Assembly (NCBI GenBank): GCA_014799645.1 | Contig: JAAVHQ010000012.1 | Coordinates: 49,072 to 56,726, forward strand | Direction of reading: 5' to 3' | Length of the DNA: 7,655 bases | Source: Clostridiales bacterium | GTDB taxonomy: Bacteria > Bacillota > Clostridia > Christensenellales > UBA3700 | In this document: piece after piece, positions 1 to 5,859 of the stretch | Position numbering within the stretch: the stretch's first letter is position 1 | Layout: the number at the start of each line of letters is the position of its first letter | Translations under genes and position numbers: made by a program | Notes under the pieces: generated by a model | Databases searched by the model: none | What the model saw: the letters and a program-made list of their open reading frames with translations, nothing else | What the model was told of the DNA's origin: nothing

Positions 1-45
1 AGCGAAGAGGGCAAACTTCGAAATTACGACGTCGACAAAAAATAA
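1..45 (+). CDS. 3' end of an unidentified upstream gene (partial)
   Basis: Reading from base 1 gives 14 codons (SEEGKLRNYDVDKK) and then TAA at 43-45. Codons such as GGC, GAC, GTC and AAA resemble those of the neighbouring genes. A second frame (2-49) also ends in TAA, so the frame is not certain; frame 1 is preferred because it avoids AGG, which is rare in the downstream genes. The fragment is too short to assign a function. No intrinsic terminator follows it before the next promoter, so some read-through into the downstream gene is possible. Confidence 0.4.
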   Translation, partial: SEEGKLRNYDVDKK

Positions 46-52
46 TTAAGGT

Positions 53-74
53 ATTGTAAAATAAAAATTACAAT
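53..74. promoter_or_regulatory. Inverted repeat over the -35 and spacer, candidate operator
   Basis: ATTGTAA at 53-59 and TTACAAT at 68-74 are perfect 7-bp inverted arms with 8 bp between them. They cover the -35 hexamer and most of the spacer of the promoter at 54-82, so a bound dimer would block RNA polymerase. The pattern is reminiscent of TGTNA-N7-TNACA (GlnR/TnrA type), but the gap is one base too long, so no regulator is assigned. In AT-rich DNA such arms can arise by chance. Confidence 0.35.
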
Positions 75-82
75 GATATAAT
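54..82 (+). promoter_or_regulatory. SigA/sigma70-type promoter of the phosphohexomutase gene
   Basis: The -35 hexamer is TTGTAA at 54-59 (4 of 6 consensus positions). It is separated by exactly 17 bp from a perfect -10 TATAAT at 77-82. The -10 is preceded by TG at 74-75, which makes the extended form TGnTATAAT. Transcription would start near 89, giving a leader of about 27 nt before the ATG at 116. This is seen directly in the sequence; promoter activity is inferred. Confidence 0.75.
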
Positions 83-104
83 AATTATATAATCTTGATA
101 TTAT

Positions 105-111
105 AGAGGAG
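105..111 (+). promoter_or_regulatory. Ribosome binding site of the phosphohexomutase gene
   Basis: AGAGGAG at 105-111 contains AGGAG and ends 4 nt before the ATG at 116. The spacing is slightly short, but no other ATG nearby has such a site. It supports the chosen start. Confidence 0.7.
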
Positions 112-115
112 TTAT

Positions 116-1861
116 ATGTATAAAGATACTTACAACGAGTGGCTTGCCAACGTGAGCGGCGAGCAAAAACAAGAACTTTCGGCGATTTTCGACGACGACA
201 AAGAGATAAAAGAAAGATTCACGTTGCCCTTGGCTTTCGGCACGGCGGGAATGCGCGGTACGATTTGCATGGGTATTTCCAATATGAACGAATACACAGT
301 GGCAAGAGCGACGAAGGGATTGAGCGATTATATCAATTCGCTCGGCTCGGATAAGGCGAAGAGAGGCGTTATCATTTCTTACGACACGAGAAGAATGTCG
401 TTCGAGTTCGCGTTGACTTCGGCAAGAGTGTTGGGCGCAAACGGAGTTAAGGCATATTTGTTCGAGAACGTTCGTCCCGTGCCTATGTGTTCTTACGCGG
501 TAAGACATCTTAACTGCATTGCGGGCATTATGATTACCGCAAGCCACAACCCCAAAGAGTACAACGGATATAAAGTCTACGGCGAGGACGGCGCGCAAAT
601 GTCGCCCGAAGCGACGGCAGTCGTCGTCAAGTATATTCAAGATACGCCGTACTTCGGACTTGCTAAAGAGGACGTAAAGTCGACAAATCACAAGGATATA
701 GAGGGCAAAGACAACTACGTGCTCAGCGAGCATATCACCGTAATAGGCAAGAGCCTTGACGACGACTATTACGCTCAAATATCCAAGTTGTCGCTTTCCA
801 AAGACGCGGTAGAGAAAGTGGGCAAGGACATCAAGATAGTTTACTCGCCGATACACGGTTCGGGTTACGTTCCCGTCACGACAATGTTGGCGAAAATGGG
901 CATATCCGTATCAGTAGTCGAAGAGCAGAAATATCCCGACGCTGAATTTTCGACCGTTGCAATGCCCAACCCCGAGCAACCCGACGCTCTCAAAATGGGC
1001 ATTGACCTTGCCAATAAACTCGGCAGCGATATAGTAATCGGCACAGACCCCGACTGCGATAGAATGGGTATCGCCATTAGAGATAACAAAGGCGAGTTTA
1101 TACTTCTCAACGGCAACCAAATCGGCGCAATGCTTATGGACTATATTCTTATGCGCCACAAGCAAGAAGGCACTTTGCCTAAAAACAGCGCGGTAGTCAA
1201 GACGATTGTTACGACGCGCCTTGCAGATAAGATTGCGAGAAGTTACGGCGCGGAAGTCTTTGACGTGCTTACGGGCTTTAAGTTTATAGGCGAAAAGATA
1301 AAAGAATGGGAGAGTAGCGGCGAATATACCTTTATGTTCGGCTATGAAGAAAGTTACGGCTATCTTTCGGGTACGCACGCAAGAGATAAGGACGCAGTCG
1401 TCGCAAGTATGTTGTTCGCCGAAATGACTTGCTACTATACTTCCAAAAATATTTCGCTGTATGACAAACTTAACGAGATTTTCGCCAAGTTCGGTTACTT
1501 TGTAGAGACTTCCAAGTCAATCGCTTTCAAAGGTCTTGACGGTATGGAGAAGATGGCGCAAATTATGGAAGAGTTCAGAAAGGACGATTTGCTTGTCGTA
1601 GACGGCGTGAATATGTTGAGCAAAACCGACTTGATGGCAGGTACGATAAAGTATTTTGACGACGGCAGATTGGAGATGAGCGAACTTCCCCAGACCAACG
1701 TAATCAAATACGAATTCGGCGACGACGAATGGCTTTGCATACGTCCGAGCGGAACTGAACCAAAACTCAAAATCTACGTTTCCACCAAAGCCGAAAGCAA
1801 GGAAGCGAGCGAAAAGCGTAATTTGGGAATCCAAAGCGCGATACTTTCTAAGATTCAGTAA
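116..1861 (+). CDS. pgcA: Phosphoglucomutase/phosphomannomutase (alpha-D-phosphohexomutase family)
   Basis: This 581-residue cytoplasmic enzyme interconverts hexose 1- and 6-phosphates, typically glucose-6-P and glucose-1-P. That step feeds UDP-glucose, glycogen, cell-wall glycan and glycolipid synthesis. All four family signatures are visible. The catalytic phosphoserine loop TASHNP has Ser143. The Mg-binding loop GTDPDCDR has Asp311, Asp313 and Asp315. The sugar-specificity loop GYEESYGY starts at residue 409. The C-terminal phosphate-binding loop RPSGTEPK spans 543-550. The length fits the PgcA/PGM2-like branch (about 560-600 aa) rather than the shorter ManB/GlmM branch (about 450 aa), so GlmM is unlikely. 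Glucose versus mannose specificity cannot be read from the sequence; the symbol is given by resemblance to Bacillus PgcA. It has its own promoter and a strong terminator, so it is probably monocistronic or the last gene of a unit. Nothing is missing or broken. Confidence 0.95.
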   Translation: MYKDTYNEWLANVSGEQKQELSAIFDDDKEIKERFTLPLAFGTAGMRGTICMGISNMNEYTVARATKGLSDYINSLGSDKAKRGVIISYDTRRMSFEFALTSARVLGANGVKAYLFENVRPVPMCSYAVRHLNCIAGIMITASHNPKEYNGYKVYGEDGAQMSPEATAVVVKYIQDTPYFGLAKEDVKSTNHKDIEGKDNYVLSEHITVIGKSLDDDYYAQISKLSLSKDAVEKVGKDIKIVYSPIHGSGYVPVTTMLAKMGISVSVVEEQKYPDAEFSTVAMPNPEQPDALKMGIDLANKLGSDIVIGTDPDCDRMGIAIRDNKGEFILLNGNQIGAMLMDYILMRHKQEGTLPKNSAVVKTIVTTRLADKIARSYGAEVFDVLTGFKFIGEKIKEWESSGEYTFMFGYEESYGYLSGTHARDKDAVVASMLFAEMTCYYTSKNISLYDKLNEIFAKFGYFVETSKSIAFKGLDGMEKMAQIMEEFRKDDLLVVDGVNMLSKTDLMAGTIKYFDDGRLEMSELPQTNVIKYEFGDDEWLCIRPSGTEPKLKIYVSTKAESKEASEKRNLGIQSAILSKIQ

Positions 1862-1889
1862 TCGATTTTAATTAAATTTAAGTAAAAAT

Positions 1890-1922
1890 AAAAAGAGCAA
1901 GCATAATGCTTGCTCTTTTTTT
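1890..1922 (+). terminator. Rho-independent terminator after the phosphohexomutase gene
   Basis: A perfect 14-bp stem (arms 1890-1903 and 1907-1920, core AGAGCAAGCA/TGCTTGCTCT) closes a TAA loop and runs into a T tract at 1916-1922. The A-rich 5' side makes it potentially bidirectional. It lies 28 bases past the stop codon and separates the gene from the downstream surface-protein gene. Confidence 0.92.
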
Positions 1923-1928
1923 AATAAT

Positions 1929-2059
1929 GAGTGACCGACCGCACATAGCGGCGCGCCTTTCGCTTGATCGTCGGGTCGACCTCGGGGTCACGTACGCAAA
2001 GTACGCTCACCGCTCACTCGCCCTAGCTAAAACGAAATCCACACCACTCTCTGCGGTCG
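1929..2059. repeat. GC-rich intergenic island with inverted repeats, possible MITE-like or dispersed repeat
   Basis: This non-coding stretch stands out from the AT-rich DNA on both sides. CGACCGCA at 1936-1943 is matched by its reverse complement TGCGGTCG at 2052-2059, forming 8-bp ends of a 124-bp unit. Inside are GAGTGA/TCACTC (1929-1934 and 2014-2019), GTGACC/GGTCAC (1931-1936 and 1986-1991), the palindrome GGTCGACC (1974-1981), the hairpin CGTAC-GCAAA-GTACG (1991-2005) and a tandem CGCTCAC pair (2004-2017). No ORF, tRNA or rRNA fold is apparent. From memory, not checked, similar GC-rich intergenic blocks recur in uncultured Clostridia. A structured RNA is the alternative. No target-site duplication is evident. 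Confidence 0.4.
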
Positions 2060-2197
2060 CAACTAATTTGCATTACTTAAAATAATAATTTGTCGAAAAA
2101 AGTAAAAAACATTCAAAAAAAGTCAAAATCTTCCAAATAAAGTATACATTTCCTGACCGAAGAATTTCGACACTGAGAAGTCAAAATTCGCGATAAT
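2060..2197. other. AT-rich non-coding leader region
   Basis: There is no ORF with a ribosome site on either strand here. It is rich in A and T runs. Its one notable content is the near-copy of the downstream palindrome half at 2139-2157, listed separately. It most likely serves as upstream regulatory DNA for the gene at 2305. Confidence 0.5.
2139..2157 (+). repeat. Upstream direct-repeat copy of the operator-like sequence
   Basis: AAAGTATACATTTCCTGAC at 2139-2157 matches 2254-2272 at 18 of 19 positions, 115 bp apart. The downstream copy is the centre and right arm of a perfect palindrome. In this upstream copy the left arm is degenerate, so only the GTATAC core and right half are kept. It could be an auxiliary regulator site or the relic of a duplicated leader. 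Confidence 0.6.
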
Positions 2198-2226
2198 TAG
2201 ACATATATATCATAACATATCATAAT
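2198..2226 (+). promoter_or_regulatory. Candidate promoter of the giant surface-protein gene
   Basis: TAGACA at 2198-2203 (5 of 6 to TTGACA) and CATAAT at 2221-2226 (5 of 6 to TATAAT) are separated by exactly 17 bp. Transcription would begin near 2233, about 70 nt before the ATG. A tandem 10-bp direct repeat (ATATCATAAC at 2207-2216, ATATCATAAT at 2217-2226) fills the spacer and -10, spaced one helical turn. The DNA is AT-rich, so chance matches are a risk. Confidence 0.5.
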
Positions 2227-2245
2227 TTTTTATTCAAGTCATTTA

Positions 2246-2273
2246 AGTCAGGAAAAGTATACTTTTCCTGACT
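2246..2273. promoter_or_regulatory. Perfect 28-bp palindrome, probable operator or leader hairpin
   Basis: The half-site AGTCAGGAAAAGTA at 2246-2259 is followed immediately by its exact reverse complement at 2260-2273, with no spacer and GTATAC at the centre. Relative to the candidate promoter it lies at roughly +13 to +40, where a bound dimer could act as a roadblock. In RNA it could form a hairpin ending 31 nt before the start codon. It has no T tract, so it is not an intrinsic terminator. The regulator is unknown. Confidence 0.7.
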
Positions 2274-2295
2274 AGACAAAAAATCGGATAAAAAC

Positions 2296-2299
2296 GAGG
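2296..2299 (+). promoter_or_regulatory. Ribosome binding site of the giant surface-protein gene
   Basis: GAGG at 2296-2299 lies 5 nt before the ATG at 2305. The predicted protein then begins with a Lys/Arg-rich head and a hydrophobic segment typical of exported proteins, which supports this start. Confidence 0.65.
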
Positions 2300-2304
2300 T
2301 AAAA

Positions 2305-5300
2305 ATGGATATAAAAAAGAGGAAATTAAAGGGGTACGTTGCGCTGTCAGTATTGATTATAGCGTGCTTGATTATGGCAAGCGCAATGACCTTCTTTGGG
2401 ATGAGTAAGGATGCAAATGTATTAGCAGCCATGGCGTCGTCTTATGCTGAGGTGGATGAATTGCTTATTTCGGGATATGAAAATAAACCGCAAAATTCAA
2501 AAATTTTTAATGGCGATTCGCTTGCTGATTTATTTTATAAATTGACGGGTGACAAGAATGCCACTATATCAACCGTTAGCGCATTAAGCACGAAAGACTC
2601 GTCGTATTTCAGGAGTAGAAATGACGGTAAAGATATAACTGTTATGTTGGGCGGTAAGAAATGGACGGCTACTTATCTTACGCAAGCAAGCGGTGACGTA
2701 ATCCTTGACTTGTGGCTTTTAGATGGTAGTGTAACTGATGTGTGGAATAATAATTATGTTAATTCAGGGGCGGGAACATATCCCCATAATATGTACGGTA
2801 TGAGTAGAATGAGATCCGTTACTCTTAATCACGGCGGTACGTACGTAAATAATGACGACCAAATTACTACAGCCTCTTTTACTCAAGTTACTGATAGTCC
2901 TTTCGCTATCTACACTGTGCCATATTCTGAGAATTATAAGGCAAGTATAAGAGATTTTATCGTTCAGCCGCAGAATGTTGCCTATCAAGCGACTGAAAAT
3001 TCCTCCGGAATTGCAGCAAATCTTACGACATCTGAATGCGATCATACGCGAAATAATGAGGCGTACAACAAAATTACCAGCGGAGCGAATTGGGCTAATA
3101 CAAATTATTGTTATGAAAACAAGACCAATTATTCAATGTGGAAAACTGATTATATATGGTTGCCTAGCATAGCGGAATTGGGCAACACTGACGGCGAAAA
3201 CGGAATATGGAAAGCGTCTATGGCGCAAAGGGCATTCAGATGTTGGACGCGTTCGGCAAGAGAATTAAATTCAGGGGGTGTGTATGTTGTATCTTCATCC
3301 ACAGCTTATTATGGATCTACTCCGGTTACGGATGGAACCGTAGCAGTTTGTCCGGCGTTCCACCTAAATTTGTCAAAAGTGGCAAAAGCGGCCACTCCGG
3401 CAAATCCTTCGTACAAGATAACGTCAGAAAACAAAGAGGATAATATAAAATATTACAATGATGGCAACGACGTTACTTTTGAGTTGCGCAATGCAATAGA
3501 AGAAGACTTAGTAGATGTTGAAAGCATAACAGCAACGGATATGGACGGAAATGCTATGACGTATTCGGGTACGTCTAGTTTTGCGGGCGGAGTAATATCT
3601 TTTAAAGTTCAAAAGGTCGGCACGTATACGGTTACGGTTAAACCCAAGACAGGGCAGTATTGGGCAGACGGCACGACTGACGAAAAGACTTGTACGTATA
3701 CGTTGAAATATAAGCTTACACCGTTAGCGTGGAAAACTGCTTCTACAAATACGGTTACGTACAACGGCAAAGACCAGTATTTGGAGTTAATTAATTACGA
3801 TGAAGACGTCGGTAAATTGATAACCGTTGAGCCTGCTACTTCGGATATGTTTGGCAAGATACCAAGCGGACAACCTAATAGCGGTAATTGGGCAATAAAA
3901 GTCAAGGACTATATCGACAAAACGACTGATGCTGATAAAGCGAAAATCAGAGTCGAGTTGAAAAATACGTCTTTTATGGTATGGGATGATTTGACCACGG
4001 GAGCAAAGACTTTGGACTTTACGGTCAACAAAAAGAATCTTATAGTGACTTCTAACGACACTTCGTGGGAGACGCAAGTAAATACCAATGACACGACATA
4101 TGACGTGTTGATAGACGGTTTGATTGCGGATGATTTAGATATAATAAGTTTCGTAGGATTTTATAAGAAAGGAAGCGGATCGGAACAGGAGGTCTCGATT
4201 GCGCCCGATTTTGCCAAAACCGGTAGCAACTATGAGATGGCAGACGGCAAGTATAAAGTGACGGTAACTTTGCCGGAAATTGCGGATGATGGCGCATATA
4301 GGTATATACTCAAACTTGCCTCGTCAGTTAAGAATTATTCGTTGACGTACGAGAAAGATTTTGACGTGGAGAAAAAGTCAGTAAATTTACAAGAAGACGA
4401 TATTGTATGGCTATATAAGAATTATTCGTCGACGGGGAACGAATATATTGAGGTGGACAAGACGAAGTTGGATACCGACAAAATATTCAACGTGACTTAC
4501 AACGGCGAGGCGTACACTTTCAAAGTAGATACGGATTCGGCGACAAGCAAATTGAAGAAGTACGCTAATGACGTAGAATATACGATAATAGAAGAGAGTA
4601 GCGCAACCGACGTTAAGTGGAATGGCAGTAACGTTACAAACTATACCGTTAAGTTGAAAATAACGGCAAGAGCAGGCGTTACGGGATTGGACATAAAGAC
4701 GAGCGAATTTACGCTCAAATGGAAGATAAAGCAAGCGTTGTTCGATTTGACCGACGTCAAGTGGGATTATACAAATCCGCTTCCATTCAATAATGCTACT
4801 CAGACGGTAAAATTGCAGTTGCCAAATGGACTTGAAGTAGCGACGTGCGTCGGTAATTCGGGTAAAAACGTAAAACAATATTATAGTGCAAACGTAACCG
4901 CTCTTAAATTTACAGATTCTAATATGAGCAAAAATTACGTTCTACCGACGGTTAACGGAAAGGGTACTACTTATATTTTCGACGGAAGTGGCGACGTTCC
5001 TTGGACTTTGCAATGGGAAATAACAGTCGGACCGCTTGCATTGGAATGGAAAGTCGTAGATACGCATAAAGACGGTAATGGCAGAAGGTTTAAGTACGCG
5101 CAAGTCAAGGACGAATATAAGGATTATATAAGCGGATATAAGTATTATACAGAAGATGACTACAACGACGGCTGTCCTGCCGGCAGTGAGAAAACTTTGG
5201 ACGATATAATCGTGGTAGCTGAGCAGGTTGACACGTATTACGCAGTAGCGATATTGGCTAGCGGATGGGCAGGAAGTTTTGAGATAACAACGACAACCCA

Positions 5301-5859
5301 AGCCCACGTATTTACGGTCGGTTCGCTCAAAACGGAAATATTTATCGAGATGACGCAAAGAAATCATACGTATGACGGACAAAAGTTCGGCGACGGTTGG
5401 GATATAATAAGAGACGCAGGCTCTTTGCCGATAAACCGTAACGTAGTGAAAGATACTTACTATTCGATTGCAAGCGACGGAACGAGAACGTTGTTGACAG
5501 ACGGAGTACCAAAGGACGCAGGAAAGTACGTCGTAGCGTTCAGTTTTAGAGATCCCGACGATGCGAGTGAATATGAAATGGTAATCGAAGAAATCGAGTT
5601 TGAGATAGAGCAAGCGGAAATTGAGATTGCTTTGAGCAAGAACGAATACACTTACGACGGACAAGGCAAGGGCGGAGAGTTCGTAGTCTCAACTGGCAAC
5701 TATAACGTAAGCGATTTGCTAAAGACCTATTACAAAGGAAATACCAAAGACTTTCCATTGTCAACAGGCGAATTGCCTTGCGATACAGGAAAGTACATTG
5801 TCGAATTGTCATTGCCAAACGGCGAAACTAATTACAAGATAAAGAGCGGTTGCGAATAA
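2305..5859 (+). CDS. Giant exported protein, N-terminal part: signal/anchor, DUF6273-like module and Ig-like repeats
   Basis: This 1184-residue ORF encodes an exported ectodomain of unknown role, probably a surface adhesin or envelope structural protein. A basic head (MDIKKRKLKG) precedes a hydrophobic segment at 11-32, a signal peptide or uncleaved anchor. A DUF6273-like module follows, recognised by WLPS (285-288), CWTRSAR (313-319), GGVYVVSS (324-331) and CPAFHLNL (349-356). From about 370 onward there are tandem beta-rich Ig-like modules of roughly 80-110 residues. Their joints lie near 473, 573, 690, 807, 905, 1005 and 1100, many starting with a K/Q-hydrophobic stretch and a Trp. YNGKDQY (486-492), YDGQ (1023-1026) and YDGQ (1117-1120) resemble the Tyr-Asp-Gly motif of YDG/MBG-type bacterial Ig folds. 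The ORF ends at TAA 5857-5859 in the middle of a module, and the same frame continues without a break, so the natural protein is probably at least about 1780 residues. As translated it lacks any C-terminal anchor. No enzymatic motif is seen. Confidence 0.85.
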   Translation: MDIKKRKLKGYVALSVLIIACLIMASAMTFFGMSKDANVLAAMASSYAEVDELLISGYENKPQNSKIFNGDSLADLFYKLTGDKNATISTVSALSTKDSSYFRSRNDGKDITVMLGGKKWTATYLTQASGDVILDLWLLDGSVTDVWNNNYVNSGAGTYPHNMYGMSRMRSVTLNHGGTYVNNDDQITTASFTQVTDSPFAIYTVPYSENYKASIRDFIVQPQNVAYQATENSSGIAANLTTSECDHTRNNEAYNKITSGANWANTNYCYENKTNYSMWKTDYIWLPSIAELGNTDGENGIWKASMAQRAFRCWTRSARELNSGGVYVVSSSTAYYGSTPVTDGTVAVCPAFHLNLSKVAKAATPANPSYKITSENKEDNIKYYNDGNDVTFELRNAIEEDLVDVESITATDMDGNAMTYSGTSSFAGGVISFKVQKVGTYTVTVKPKTGQYWADGTTDEKTCTYTLKYKLTPLAWKTASTNTVTYNGKDQYLELINYDEDVGKLITVEPATSDMFGKIPSGQPNSGNWAIKVKDYIDKTTDADKAKIRVELKNTSFMVWDDLTTGAKTLDFTVNKKNLIVTSNDTSWETQVNTNDTTYDVLIDGLIADDLDIISFVGFYKKGSGSEQEVSIAPDFAKTGSNYEMADGKYKVTVTLPEIADDGAYRYILKLASSVKNYSLTYEKDFDVEKKSVNLQEDDIVWLYKNYSSTGNEYIEVDKTKLDTDKIFNVTYNGEAYTFKVDTDSATSKLKKYANDVEYTIIEESSATDVKWNGSNVTNYTVKLKITARAGVTGLDIKTSEFTLKWKIKQALFDLTDVKWDYTNPLPFNNATQTVKLQLPNGLEVATCVGNSGKNVKQYYSANVTALKFTDSNMSKNYVLPTVNGKGTTYIFDGSGDVPWTLQWEITVGPLALEWKVVDTHKDGNGRRFKYAQVKDEYKDYISGYKYYTEDDYNDGCPAGSEKTLDDIIVVAEQVDTYYAVAILASGWAGSFEITTTTQAHVFTVGSLKTEIFIEMTQRNHTYDGQKFGDGWDIIRDAGSLPINRNVVKDTYYSIASDGTRTLLTDGVPKDAGKYVVAFSFRDPDDASEYEMVIEEIEFEIEQAEIEIALSKNEYTYDGQGKGGEFVVSTGNYNVSDLLKTYYKGNTKDFPLSTGELPCDTGKYIVELSLPNGETNYKIKSGCE
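5857..5859 (+). other. In-frame TAA interrupting the surface-protein gene
   Basis: The codons before (TGC GAA) and after (TTT GAA TTT GAT) encode one continuous Ig-module joint: FEFDIIKAQI after the stop aligns with IEFEIEQAEI at about 1097-1106. The neighbouring complete gene and the probable upstream gene also end in TAA, so TAA is a genuine stop here. The local sequence G-AAT-AAT-TTG could come from G-AAT-TTG by a 3-bp tandem duplication. Confidence 0.85.

Noticed and set aside
53..74. Terminator of the upstream gene
   Set aside because: The stem is nearly all A/T with no following T tract; it overlaps a strong promoter and fits an operator better.
101..856. 251-residue minus-strand ORF opposite the phosphohexomutase gene
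   Set aside because: It lies fully antisense to a gene with all family motifs, has no ribosome site, and its composition mirrors the sense codons.
1929..2059. tRNA or rRNA fragment
   Set aside because: No cloverleaf arms, T-loop or anticodon pattern can be drawn, and no rRNA-like conserved blocks are visible.
2344..2368. Lipoprotein signal around Cys21 (LIIAC)
   Set aside because: The Cys lies in the middle of the hydrophobic core rather than at its end, and the -3 and -2 residues are a poor lipobox fit.
5857..5859. Recoding of TAA as a sense codon by an alternative genetic code
   Set aside because: The complete phosphohexomutase gene ends in TAA directly before its terminator, so TAA acts as a stop in this genome.
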